NCBI GenBank assembly: GCA_965267435.1
Contig: OZ253960.1
Location: 5,456,001 to 5,520,000 of the forward strand
DNA from: JAWPMT01 sp965267435
GTDB taxonomy: Bacteria > Bacteroidota > Bacteroidia > Cytophagales > Cyclobacteriaceae
Length of the DNA stretch: 64,000 nucleotides
Reading direction: 5' to 3'
Both the position numbers and the translations under genes were made by a program. Of the stretch, positions 25,234-33,731 are shown piece by piece (the first letter of the stretch is position 1; the number at the start of each line of letters is the position of its first letter). The notes below the pieces were generated by a model. That model had not been told where the DNA came from. It did not search any database and was given only the letters and a program-made list of their open reading frames with translations.

Positions 25234-25311
25234 CGAGTTGACTTTGAGTAGTCGGTTCAAAGTTCTGAGCAACGTTATTCGAAGCTTTGAGCTGCGAGCT
25301 CAGAGGCTTAA

Positions 25312-25383
25312 GCCGACGTAGCTCAGGGGTAGAGCGCTTCCTTGGTAAGGAAGAGGTCACGGGTTCAATTCCCGTCGTTGGCT
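25312..25383 (+). tRNA. tRNA-Thr (GGT)
   Basis: 72 bases. Acceptor GCCGACG pairs with CGTTGGC (one G-T), discriminator T. The anticodon GGT at 25344-25346 is in stem CTTCC/GGAAG. T loop TTCAATT. It ends 67 bases before tuf, with no terminator between. Confidence 0.95.
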
Positions 25384-25450
25384 CGATTTGAAAAAGAATT
25401 TTGACATATACTTAATTAATAGAAATTAACTAAACCGAGGATTATCAAAT

Positions 25451-26638
25451 ATGGCTAAGGAAACATTTGATCGTTCCAAACCGCACGTAAACATTGGTAC
25501 TATTGGTCACGTTGACCACGGAAAGACAACGCTGACTGCAGCGATTTCATCTGTTTTGGCCAACAAAGGATTGGCTGAGCAAAAAGACTTCTCAGCAATT
25601 GATAATGCTCCAGAAGAAAAAGAGCGAGGTATCACTATCAACACTTCTCACATTGAGTATCAAACTGAGAAGAGACACTATGCGCACGTTGATTGCCCTG
25701 GTCACGCTGACTACGTAAAGAACATGGTAACGGGTGCTGCCCAAATGGACGGTGCTATCATCGTTGTGGCTGCGACTGACGGTCCTATGCCCCAGACCCG
25801 TGAGCACATCCTTCTTTCTCGTCAGGTAGGTGTACCCGCGCTTGTAGTTTTCATGAACAAAGTCGACTTGGTTGACGATCCTGAGCTTCTTGAGCTAGTA
25901 GAGATGGAAGTACGTGAGCTTCTTTCTGCTTACGATTTCCCTGGTGATGACATCCCCGTTATCCAAGGTTCTGCTCTTGGCGCATTGAATGGTGAGGCTA
26001 AGTGGGTTGAGAAAGTAGAAGAGTTGATGGATGCTGTGGATGAGTACATTCCTCTTCCTGAGCGATTGATCGACAAAGACTTCCTGATGCCTGTGGAAGA
26101 CGTATTCTCTATCACTGGTCGAGGTACTGTGGCTACTGGCCGTATCGAGCGAGGTGTTGTCAACTCTGGTGATGCTGTTGACATCATCGGTATGGGTGCT
26201 GAGGACATGAAGTCTACTGTTACTGGTGTGGAGATGTTCCGTAAGATCCTTGATAGAGGTGAAGCTGGTGACAACGTAGGTCTGTTGCTTCGAGGTATTG
26301 AGAAGACTGAGATCCGTCGTGGAATGATCATCTGCAAGCCCGGGTCTGTAAATCCTCACGCTCACTTTAAGGCAGAGGTTTATGTACTGTCAAAAGAAGA
26401 AGGAGGTCGTCACACGCCGTTCTTCAACAAGTACCGTCCTCAGTTCTACTTGAGAACAACTGACGTTACTGGCGAGATCAAATTGCCTGAGAACGTAGAG
26501 ATGGTAATGCCTGGTGATAATGTCACTATCGAGGTGAACCTGATCAACAAAGTTGCTCTTGAGAAAGGACTTCGATTCGCAATCCGCGAAGGTGGCCGAA
26601 CTGTTGGTTCAGGACAGGTAACCGAAATCCTTGATTAA
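25451..26638 (+). CDS. tuf: Elongation factor Tu
   Basis: Delivers aminoacyl-tRNA to the ribosome as a GTP complex. The 395-residue protein has GHVDHGKTTLT (G1), RGITINTSH (switch I), DCPGHADYVKNM (G3), NKVDLVDD (G4) and the domain 2/3 blocks of EF-Tu. It is probably read through from the three tRNA genes upstream and ends at a strong terminator. Only one tuf copy is visible, and none lies beside fusA. Confidence 0.98.
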   Translation: MAKETFDRSKPHVNIGTIGHVDHGKTTLTAAISSVLANKGLAEQKDFSAIDNAPEEKERGITINTSHIEYQTEKRHYAHVDCPGHADYVKNMVTGAAQMDGAIIVVAATDGPMPQTREHILLSRQVGVPALVVFMNKVDLVDDPELLELVEMEVRELLSAYDFPGDDIPVIQGSALGALNGEAKWVEKVEELMDAVDEYIPLPERLIDKDFLMPVEDVFSITGRGTVATGRIERGVVNSGDAVDIIGMGAEDMKSTVTGVEMFRKILDRGEAGDNVGLLLRGIEKTEIRRGMIICKPGSVNPHAHFKAEVYVLSKEEGGRHTPFFNKYRPQFYLRTTDVTGEIKLPENVEMVMPGDNVTIEVNLINKVALEKGLRFAIREGGRTVGSGQVTEILD

Positions 26639-26652
26639 TAGGAATAAAGCTT

Positions 26653-26694
26653 AACAAATGCGCTACAAACTTTGCTTTGAGCGCATTTGTTTTT
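26653..26694 (+). terminator. Terminator after tuf
   Basis: A 12-bp perfect stem AACAAATGCGCT/AGCGCATTTGTT with an internal CAAA/TTTG pairing and a T-run. Its descending arm contains the TTTG (-33) element of the next promoter. Confidence 0.85.
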
Positions 26695-26717
26695 AACGAT
26701 ACATTAATCTACCTTTG
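26686..26717 (+). promoter_or_regulatory. Promoter of the tRNA-Trp-secE-nusG-rplKAJL unit
   Basis: TTTG (26686-26689), 20 bases, TACCTTTG (26710-26717), followed by CAGTCCTTTTT. The -33 box overlaps the tuf terminator. GCAGTCC at 26717-26723 can pair with GGGCTGC at 26729-26735. Confidence 0.75.
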
Positions 26718-26743
26718 CAGTCCTTTTTGGGCTGCTGTTTTTT

Positions 26744-26816
26744 ACGGGTGTAGCTCAATTGGTAGAGTAGCGGTCTCCAAAACCGTTGGTTGGGGGTTCG
26801 AGTCCCTCCTCCCGTG
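26744..26816 (+). tRNA. tRNA-Trp (CCA)
   Basis: 73 bases. Acceptor ACGGGTG pairs with CTCCCGT with one T-T mismatch; discriminator G, as expected for Trp. The anticodon CCA is at 26777-26779 in stem CGGT/ACCG. T loop TTCGAGT. It lies 17 bases before secE, a common Bacteroidota arrangement. Confidence 0.93.
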
Positions 26817-26833
26817 CTTACAATATTTGTAAT

Positions 26834-27025
26834 ATGGCGAAGATAACAGCATTTATAAAGGATTCTTACTCGGAGCTAATGACGAAGGTCCACTGGCCGA
26901 AGTATAGTGAGCTTCAGAGTAGTTCCATTTTGGTGTTGATCGCTTCGCTAATATTCGCCCTTTTCATTGGGGCGATTGACTACGGCTTCGATACGATTCT
27001 GACCTGGTTTTACGAGGAATTCTAA
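26834..27025 (+). CDS. secE: Preprotein translocase subunit SecE
   Basis: A 63-residue single-span clamp protein of the SecYEG channel. The amphipathic helix contains SYSELMTKVHWPKYSELQ with the conserved W-P, and one membrane helix follows (about 33-52). The ATG at 26834 is used; a frame starting in the tRNA is spurious. Next gene is nusG, 12 bases later. Confidence 0.95.
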   Translation: MAKITAFIKDSYSELMTKVHWPKYSELQSSSILVLIASLIFALFIGAIDYGFDTILTWFYEEF

Positions 27026-27037
27026 GGAAGAGGAGTT

Positions 27038-27595
27038 ATGGGAGAGCTTAAGTGGTACGTGGTAAGGGCTGTCAGCGGACAGGAAAAAAAGGTCAAAACC
27101 TACCTCGAGCAGGAGATCAACAGGCGGAAGATGGAGGAAGCTATTCCTCAGGTCCTTATCCCTTCTGAGAAGGTTTACGAAATGCGAAATGGCAAGAAAC
27201 GTGTCCGGGAGAGAAACTTCTTCCCGGGTTATGTTTTGGTGTCTGCAGACCTGTCGGTTGGAGAAACCCAACATGTCATAACAGACATTCCCGGAGTGAT
27301 CGGCTTCCTGGGAGCTGGAGGCATGGGGGCAAGCAAAGAACCTGTGCCGCTGCGCCAAAATGAAGTCAATCGCATCCTTGGAAAAGTGGATGAAGTTGAG
27401 GAATACGAGGAGGTTTTGGATACTCCTTTTATAGTAGGTGAATCTGTGAAGGTCATGGACGGCCCTTTCAGCGGTTTCACTGGCACCGTCGAGGAAGTCT
27501 TTGAGGATCGCAAGAAACTCAATGTTACGGTAAAAATATTTGGACGAAATACGCCTGTAGAACTGAACTATATACAGGTAGAAAAACAAGAATAA
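27038..27595 (+). CDS. nusG: Transcription termination/antitermination protein NusG
   Basis: Binds RNA polymerase and couples it to ribosomes or Rho. The 185-residue protein has the NGN domain (WYVVRAVSGQEKKVKTYLEQ, FFPGYVLV) and a C-terminal KOW motif (VGESVKVMDGPFSGFTGTVE). Length is normal. Three bases separate it from rplK. Confidence 0.97.
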   Translation: MGELKWYVVRAVSGQEKKVKTYLEQEINRRKMEEAIPQVLIPSEKVYEMRNGKKRVRERNFFPGYVLVSADLSVGETQHVITDIPGVIGFLGAGGMGASKEPVPLRQNEVNRILGKVDEVEEYEEVLDTPFIVGESVKVMDGPFSGFTGTVEEVFEDRKKLNVTVKIFGRNTPVELNYIQVEKQE

Positions 27596-27598
27596 AAG

Positions 27599-28039
27599 AT
27601 GGCGAAGGAGATATCTGGCTACTTAAAGCTACAAGTACGTGGTGGCGCGGCAAATCCATCACCTCCCGTGGGCCCCGCCTTAGGAGCGAAGGGATTGAAT
27701 ATCATGGAGTTCTGCAAGCAGTTCAATGCACGAACTCAAGATAAGCAAGGCCAATTATTGCCCGTATTGGTGACGATCTATGCCGACAAGTCTTTTGACT
27801 TTGTCATCAAGACTCCTCCTGCTGCGGCGATGATCATGGAGAAGGCTAAGTTGAAGAAAGGTAGCTCTGAGCCGAACCGTATGAAGGTTGGATCCATCAC
27901 GTGGGACCAGATCAAAGAAATAGCAGAGGTGAAAATGCCCGACCTCAATGCTTTCGAGGTAGAGTCAGCGATGAGAATGGTGGCTGGTACAGCTAGAAGT
28001 ATGGGCGTAAAAGTTTCTGGAACGGCTCCCTGGAGCTAG
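27599..28039 (+). CDS. rplK: 50S ribosomal protein L11
   Basis: Part of the GTPase-associated centre with L10 and L12 and needed for RelA/Rel sensing of uncharged tRNA. The 146-residue chain has the Pro-rich switch NPSPPVGPALGAKG, the linker KTPPAAAMI, and the RNA-binding C-terminal domain closing with ARSMGVKV. Starts a four-gene r-protein run rplKAJL. Confidence 0.98.
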   Translation: MAKEISGYLKLQVRGGAANPSPPVGPALGAKGLNIMEFCKQFNARTQDKQGQLLPVLVTIYADKSFDFVIKTPPAAAMIMEKAKLKKGSSEPNRMKVGSITWDQIKEIAEVKMPDLNAFEVESAMRMVAGTARSMGVKVSGTAPWS

Positions 28040-28051
28040 ACAATAGTCGTC

Positions 28052-28750
28052 ATGGGTAAACTTACAAAAAATCAAAAGGCCGCTCTGGAGAAGTTTGACT
28101 CTTCGGCGGAGTATTCAATCGAAGACGCGTCGAAGTTGGTGAAAGAGATCACTTTCACAAAGTTTGATGCTTCAGTAGATATCGACATTCGCTTGGGAGT
28201 AGATCCTCGAAAGCCTGATCAGATGGTAAGGGGCGTAGTTTCTCTTCCTCACGGAATTGGCAAAGATGTTCGTGTCTTGGTGCTTTGCACTCCTGACAAG
28301 GAGCAAGAGGCGAAGGATGCTGGTGCCGATCATGTTGGATTGGATGAGTTCATCTCAAAGATCGAAGGCGGCTGGACAGATATCGATGTGATCATCACTA
28401 TGCCGACTGTGATGGCCAAAGTGGGTAAGCTGGGTCGAGTACTTGGGCCACGTGGCTTAATGCCTAATCCTAAGTCTGGCACAGTGACCATGGATATTGG
28501 TAAGGCGGTAAAAGAAGTGAAAGCTGGTAAAATCGACTTCAAAGTCGACAAGTTTGGAATCCTCCATACCAGCATTGGCAAGGCATCTTTTGATCCCGAA
28601 AAGATCAAAGAGAATGCGCTTGAAATGATCAACACCGTAGCGAAGTTGAAACCTGCTTCTGCGAAGGGAACTTACTTTCGTTCCATTCATCTCTCTTCGA
28701 CAATGAGCAAGGGAATTACGATAGATAAAAGCACTTTACCCGGAATCTAA
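28052..28750 (+). CDS. rplA: 50S ribosomal protein L1
   Basis: Stalk protein that binds 23S rRNA and, in many bacteria, represses its own rplK-rplA message. 232 residues with GPRGLMPNPKSGTV and KAGKIDFKVDKFGILH, both typical of L1. Twelve bases after rplK and three before rplJ. I did not recognise an L1 mRNA site by eye. Confidence 0.98.
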   Translation: MGKLTKNQKAALEKFDSSAEYSIEDASKLVKEITFTKFDASVDIDIRLGVDPRKPDQMVRGVVSLPHGIGKDVRVLVLCTPDKEQEAKDAGADHVGLDEFISKIEGGWTDIDVIITMPTVMAKVGKLGRVLGPRGLMPNPKSGTVTMDIGKAVKEVKAGKIDFKVDKFGILHTSIGKASFDPEKIKENALEMINTVAKLKPASAKGTYFRSIHLSSTMSKGITIDKSTLPGI

Positions 28751-28753
28751 GTC

Positions 28754-29281
28754 ATGACACGCGAAGAAAAGGCACAGATAATTGCTGAATTGACTGATAA
28801 GCTTAAAGAAAACAGTCATTTCTATATCACAGATACCTCAGGGTTGACTGTGGCGGAAATCAATAAGTTCCGAGGCATGTGTTTCAAAGAGGGCGTTGAG
28901 TACAGAATTGTCAAAAACACCCTCATCAAAAAAGCTCTCGAAAATCTTGAGGCTGATTACACAGAGATGTATGCAGCGCTCAAGGGGACCTCAGGGGTGA
29001 TGTTCATCAAGGAAAATGGTAATGTTCCTGCGAAGATCATCAAGAAGTACAAGAAGGAGGATCCCAACGAGAGACCTCAGTTTAAGGCTGCTTCCATTGA
29101 TACAGATATATTTTTGGGTGATGATCAGCTAGACGTGCTCAGCAAGCTTAAGTCAAAGCAAGAGCTTATCGGCGAAGTGATCACCATTCTGCAATCACCT
29201 GCTAAGAATGTTGTTTCCGCTCTACAGAGTGGGGAGAACCTCCTTGCAGGTCTTGTAAAGACACTTTCTGAAAGAGAATAA
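28754..29281 (+). CDS. rplJ: 50S ribosomal protein L10
   Basis: Anchors the L12 dimers to the ribosomal stalk. 175 residues with FYITDTSGLTVAEINKFRG, VKNTLIKKAL and a C-terminal helix (VVSALQSGENLLAGLVKTLS) that binds L12. The 32-base gap to rplL is the largest in this run. Confidence 0.97.
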   Translation: MTREEKAQIIAELTDKLKENSHFYITDTSGLTVAEINKFRGMCFKEGVEYRIVKNTLIKKALENLEADYTEMYAALKGTSGVMFIKENGNVPAKIIKKYKKEDPNERPQFKAASIDTDIFLGDDQLDVLSKLKSKQELIGEVITILQSPAKNVVSALQSGENLLAGLVKTLSERE

Positions 29282-29313
29282 ATTAACTGAAAAAAGACGA
29301 ACAATTTAGAGAA

Positions 29314-29697
29314 ATGGCGGATCTAAAAGAATTTGCGGAGCAACTGGTAAACCTCACGGTGAAGGAGGTAAACGAGCTTGCGGATATATTGAAGAACGAC
29401 TACGGTATCGAGCCTGCAGCAGCTGCAGCTGTCGCTGTAGCCGCACCTAGTGGTGATGGCGGCGAAGGTGGCGGCGGCGAGGAGAAGTCTGAGTTCGACG
29501 TAATCTTGAAAGCCCCAGGTGGTTCCAAGTTGGCGGTTGTGAAGTTGGTGAAGGAATTGACTGGATTGGGTCTGAAAGATGCCAAAGAACTCGTTGACGG
29601 TGCACCTAAGGCTGTCAAGGAAGGCGTTGCCAAAGACGAAGCTGAGGCTCTTAAAAAGCAGCTTGAGGAAGCTGGAGCCGAAGTCGAATTAAAGTAA
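29314..29697 (+). CDS. rplL: 50S ribosomal protein L7/L12
   Basis: Stalk protein that recruits translation GTPases. 127 residues: N-terminal dimerisation domain, an Ala/Gly-rich hinge (about 36-55) that is unusually glycine-rich for a hinge usually rich in alanine, and the C-terminal domain with KLAVVKLVKELTGLGLKDAK. Followed by an attenuator-like hairpin before rpoB. Confidence 0.98.
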   Translation: MADLKEFAEQLVNLTVKEVNELADILKNDYGIEPAAAAAVAVAAPSGDGGEGGGGEEKSEFDVILKAPGGSKLAVVKLVKELTGLGLKDAKELVDGAPKAVKEGVAKDEAEALKKQLEEAGAEVELK

Positions 29698-29722
29698 TAT
29701 CCCAATATCATTTTTAGGAGTA

Positions 29723-29750
29723 GGCCCTGACAGTACCGTCAGGGTCTTTT
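29723..29750 (+). terminator. Attenuator-type hairpin between rplL and rpoB
   Basis: CCCTGAC/GTCAGGG (7 bp, extendable by G-T and G-C) with a 6-base loop, followed by TCTTTT. The interrupted T-run suggests partial termination, which would lower rpoBC relative to rplJL, as known in other bacteria. Confidence 0.65.
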
Positions 29751-29807
29751 CCTGTTTGTATCTAGGTATAAGAGCACTCTATTTCTAAACGAAAACATTC
29801 CATAGTT

Positions 29808-32800
29808 TTGGTTCAATCTATCACTACTCCTCGAATTAATTTCTCCTCGATAAAGTCAGTATTGGATTACCCAGATTTTCTGGATGTGCAGCTGAAGTCC
29901 TTTGTGGACTTTTTTCAGCTAGACACACCTGCTGAAAAGAGAGAGGAAGAGGGTTTATACAAAGTGTTCAAGGAGAACTTTCCGATTACAGATTCTCGGG
30001 AAAATTTCGTACTTGAATTCATAGACTATACAGTCGATCCGCCAAAGTATTCTGTCGAGGAATGCATCGAGCGAGGGTTGACCTACTCGGTTCCTTTGAA
30101 AGCCAAGTTGCGCTTATTGTGCAACGACGAGGAAAATGAGGATTTCGAGACCATCGAGCAGGAAGTATTCCTTGGGAATATTCCCTACATGACCGCGAAG
30201 GGCTCATTTGTGATCAATGGTGCCGAACGTGTGATTGTCTCGCAATTGCACAGATCTCCCGGAGTGTTCTTCGCCCAAAGCAAGCATACTAATGGTACCT
30301 TGCTCTATTCCGCAAGGATCATCCCATTCAAGGGGTCCTGGATAGAGTTCGCGACTGACGTCAACAACGTCATGTACGCGTACATCGATCGAAAGAAAAA
30401 GTTTCCGATCACTACACTTCTTAGATCTATAGGGTATGGCTCTGATAAGGATATCCTGGATTTGTTCGGTTTGTCAGAAGAGATCGAGGCCAAGAAGACG
30501 GAACTGAAAAAGATCGTAGGTAGAAGGCTCGCTGCGAGGGTGTTGAGAACATGGACTGAAGACTTTGTGGATGAAGATACCGGTGAGGTGGTATCTATCG
30601 ATAGGAATGAAGTAGTTCTTGAGCGAGACTCCATCATTTCTGAAGATGATATAGAGACGATCGTCGATTCAGGTTCGAAGTCAGTGATCCTCCATCGCAA
30701 GGATGTGAACATCACCGACTACTCAATCATTTACAATACACTGCAGAAGGACAACTCCAACTCTGAGAAGGAAGCCGTCGAGCAGATCTACCGCCAGCTT
30801 CGAAACACTGAAGCACCTGATGAGCAGACTGCCCGTGACATCATCCAGAGCTTGTTCTTTAGCGATAAGCGATATGACCTTGGTGAAGTAGGACGATACA
30901 GGATCAATAAGAAACTGGGATTGGATGTAGGCTACGACAAGCGAGTCCTGACGACTGAAGACATTATCCTGATTGTCAAGTACCTCATTGGACTGATCAA
31001 CAGCCGTGCAGTGGTTGATGACATTGACCACTTGAGTAATCGTCGTGTGAGAACGGTAGGTGAGCAGCTTTACTCACAGTTTGGTGTTGGCCTTGCTCGT
31101 ATGGCACGTACGATTCGCGAGCGAATGAACGTGCGAGACAACGAAGACTTCAAGCCTGTTGATCTGATCAACGCGCGAACACTGTCGTCAGTGATCAATT
31201 CGTTCTTTGGAACGAACCAGTTGTCTCAGTTCATGGATCAGACCAACCCACTGGCGGAGGTTACTCACAAAAGAAGGATGTCTGCACTGGGGCCAGGAGG
31301 TCTCTCAAGAGAGCGAGCTGGCTTTGAGGTGCGAGATGTACACTATACACACTACGGACGACTTTGTACCATTGAGACACCGGAAGGGCCGAATATCGGT
31401 TTGATCTCCTCACTTTGTGTTCATGCCAAAGTGAATCAGATGGGATTCATCGAGACTCCCTACCGAGAGGTCAATGAGGGTACAGTCGATATGTCAGGAA
31501 ACGTGAAGTACCTGACGGCTGAAGAAGAAGATACGCACAACATCGCCCAGGCAAATGCGCCGCTGAAGGATGACGGCGTATTCATAAACGACAAGGTAAA
31601 GGCCAGGTTTGAAGGGGACTTCCCCGTTGTTGGGCCTACCGAATTGAAATACATGGACGTAGCACCGAACCAGATTGTGTCCGTTGCTGCTTCGATGATT
31701 CCTTTCCTTGAGCACGACGATGCGAACCGAGCCCTCATGGGATCCAACATGCAGCGCCAGGCTGTACCTTTATTGCGCCCTCAAGCACCTATTGTGGGTA
31801 CTGGCTTGGAAGGACGCGTAGCACTGGATTCTCGTACTTTGGTGGTTTCTGAAGGAGATGGTGAGATTGATTATGTCGATGCCAATAAGGTAATCGTTCG
31901 ATATAACCAGACGGATGACGATAAAGTCATCTCGTTTGATGACGATCTGGTCGAGTACGATTTCATTAAATTCCGAAGGACCAACCAGGATACTTGCATC
32001 AACTTGAAGCCTATCGTACGCAAAGGCCAAAAGGTGACAAAGGGTCAGCCGCTATGTGAAGGTTTCGCGACGGAGAATGGAGAGTTGGCGCTCGGACGAA
32101 ACTTGCAGGTGGCCTACATGCCATGGCAGGGTTACAACTTCGAGGATGCGATCGTCATTTCTGAGCGAGTGGTGCGTGAGGACGTCTTCACGTCCATCCA
32201 TATTGATGAATATGAGCTTGAAGTACGAGACACCAAGCGGGGCGAGGAAGAGCTGACATCAGAAATCCCGAATGTAAGTGAGGATGCTGTAAAGAATCTC
32301 GATGAGAATGGTATCATCAGAATCGGAGCGGAGATCACTGAGGGTGATATCCTGATCGGAAAGATTACGCCGAAAGGTGAATCTGACCCCACGCCAGAAG
32401 AGAAGCTGCTTCGCGCCATCTTTGGTGACAAAGCGGGTGATGTGAAAGATGCATCGCTCAAAGCTTCGCCGTCTCTACGAGGAGTTGTGATTGATACGAA
32501 GCTCTTTGCACGTCCGAAGAAGGACAAGGACCTACGAGCACGGTCCAAGAAAGAGGTTGAGATCCTCAAGAGCACCTATGGCAAGCAGTTGTCACAGGTT
32601 CGTAGTCAGATGATTGAGAAAATGACTGTTCTATTGGACGGCAAGACGACCAACGGCATCAAGCATAAGTTTGGTGAAGAGGTCATGTCGAAAGGAGTGA
32701 AGTTCAACCGACAGAACATAGAAAACAATCTCTTCCCTGCGAAGAACATCTACCGGGATGAGAGTACCTATAATGTGCCGGAGGAAGCCAACTTGATCAG

Positions 32801-33680
32801 TGATTTGAACATTGATAATTGGACTGACGACGCACACACCAATGAGCTAATCTTTAGGCTCATCAAGCGATACATCGTAAAACGAAATGAGATTTCCGGC
32901 AACTTCAAGCGTGAGCGATTTACGCTCGAAGTTGGTGATGAGCTGCCTGCCGGTATTGTGAAGTTGGCCAAAGTCTACGTCGCCAAGAAGCGCAAGCTGA
33001 AGGTGGGCGATAAGATGGCCGGTCGACACGGCAACAAGGGTGTAGTAGCCAAGATCGTTCGTGAAGAAGACATGCCTTTCATGGAGGACGGCACACCAAT
33101 GGATATTGTGCTCAACCCTCTCGGCGTACCTTCTCGAATGAATATCGGTCAGATTTATGAGACTGTTTTGGCCTGGGCTGGATTGAAGCTCAACAAGAAG
33201 TATGCGACACCAATTTTCGATGGAGCGTCTGAGGAGGATGTTCAGAATGAGTTGAAGGCTGCAAACTTGCCTTCATTCGGACGAACCTACCTGTACGATG
33301 GATTGACTGGTGACAAATTTGATCAGCCGGTGACTGTCGGTATCGCCTACATGCTCAAGCTGGGCCACCTTGTTGATGATAAGATGCACGCAAGATCAAT
33401 TGGGCCTTACTCTCTCATCACGCAGCAGCCTTTGGGCGGTAAAGCGCAGTTTGGAGGTCAGCGATTCGGTGAGATGGAGGTATGGGCATTGGAGGCATTT
33501 GGTGCAGCTCATGTCCTGCAGGAGATTTTGACCATCAAGTCGGATGACGTGATCGGTCGGGCGAAGGCCTATGAAGCAATAGTGAAGGGCGAGAACATGT
33601 CCAAGCCTAACATTCCTGAATCATTCAATGTACTGGTTCATGAATTGAGAGGTTTGGCCCTCGAGATCACCCTTGACTAA
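29808..33680 (+). CDS. rpoB: RNA polymerase subunit beta
   Basis: The 1290-residue beta subunit. Landmarks: YPDFLDVQLKSFVDFF near the N-terminus, the rifampicin-pocket region FFGTNQLSQFMDQTNPLAEV and HKRRMSALGPGG with the usual sensitive-type residues, and GQRFGEMEVWALEAFGA near the end. The only suitable start is TTG at 29808: the frame upstream is open only back to about 29772 and has no ATG or GTG, and no ATG follows before conserved sequence. The rpoC gene follows after 51 bases. Confidence 0.97.
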   Translation: MVQSITTPRINFSSIKSVLDYPDFLDVQLKSFVDFFQLDTPAEKREEEGLYKVFKENFPITDSRENFVLEFIDYTVDPPKYSVEECIERGLTYSVPLKAKLRLLCNDEENEDFETIEQEVFLGNIPYMTAKGSFVINGAERVIVSQLHRSPGVFFAQSKHTNGTLLYSARIIPFKGSWIEFATDVNNVMYAYIDRKKKFPITTLLRSIGYGSDKDILDLFGLSEEIEAKKTELKKIVGRRLAARVLRTWTEDFVDEDTGEVVSIDRNEVVLERDSIISEDDIETIVDSGSKSVILHRKDVNITDYSIIYNTLQKDNSNSEKEAVEQIYRQLRNTEAPDEQTARDIIQSLFFSDKRYDLGEVGRYRINKKLGLDVGYDKRVLTTEDIILIVKYLIGLINSRAVVDDIDHLSNRRVRTVGEQLYSQFGVGLARMARTIRERMNVRDNEDFKPVDLINARTLSSVINSFFGTNQLSQFMDQTNPLAEVTHKRRMSALGPGGLSRERAGFEVRDVHYTHYGRLCTIETPEGPNIGLISSLCVHAKVNQMGFIETPYREVNEGTVDMSGNVKYLTAEEEDTHNIAQANAPLKDDGVFINDKVKARFEGDFPVVGPTELKYMDVAPNQIVSVAASMIPFLEHDDANRALMGSNMQRQAVPLLRPQAPIVGTGLEGRVALDSRTLVVSEGDGEIDYVDANKVIVRYNQTDDDKVISFDDDLVEYDFIKFRRTNQDTCINLKPIVRKGQKVTKGQPLCEGFATENGELALGRNLQVAYMPWQGYNFEDAIVISERVVREDVFTSIHIDEYELEVRDTKRGEEELTSEIPNVSEDAVKNLDENGIIRIGAEITEGDILIGKITPKGESDPTPEEKLLRAIFGDKAGDVKDASLKASPSLRGVVIDTKLFARPKKDKDLRARSKKEVEILKSTYGKQLSQVRSQMIEKMTVLLDGKTTNGIKHKFGEEVMSKGVKFNRQNIENNLFPAKNIYRDESTYNVPEEANLISDLNIDNWTDDAHTNELIFRLIKRYIVKRNEISGNFKRERFTLEVGDELPAGIVKLAKVYVAKKRKLKVGDKMAGRHGNKGVVAKIVREEDMPFMEDGTPMDIVLNPLGVPSRMNIGQIYETVLAWAGLKLNKKYATPIFDGASEEDVQNELKAANLPSFGRTYLYDGLTGDKFDQPVTVGIAYMLKLGHLVDDKMHARSIGPYSLITQQPLGGKAQFGGQRFGEMEVWALEAFGAAHVLQEILTIKSDDVIGRAKAYEAIVKGENMSKPNIPESFNVLVHELRGLALEITLD

Positions 33681-33731
33681 TCCAACAATAATCCAACTGT
33701 CAATAATTGACGTTACGATAGATATTTGAAT

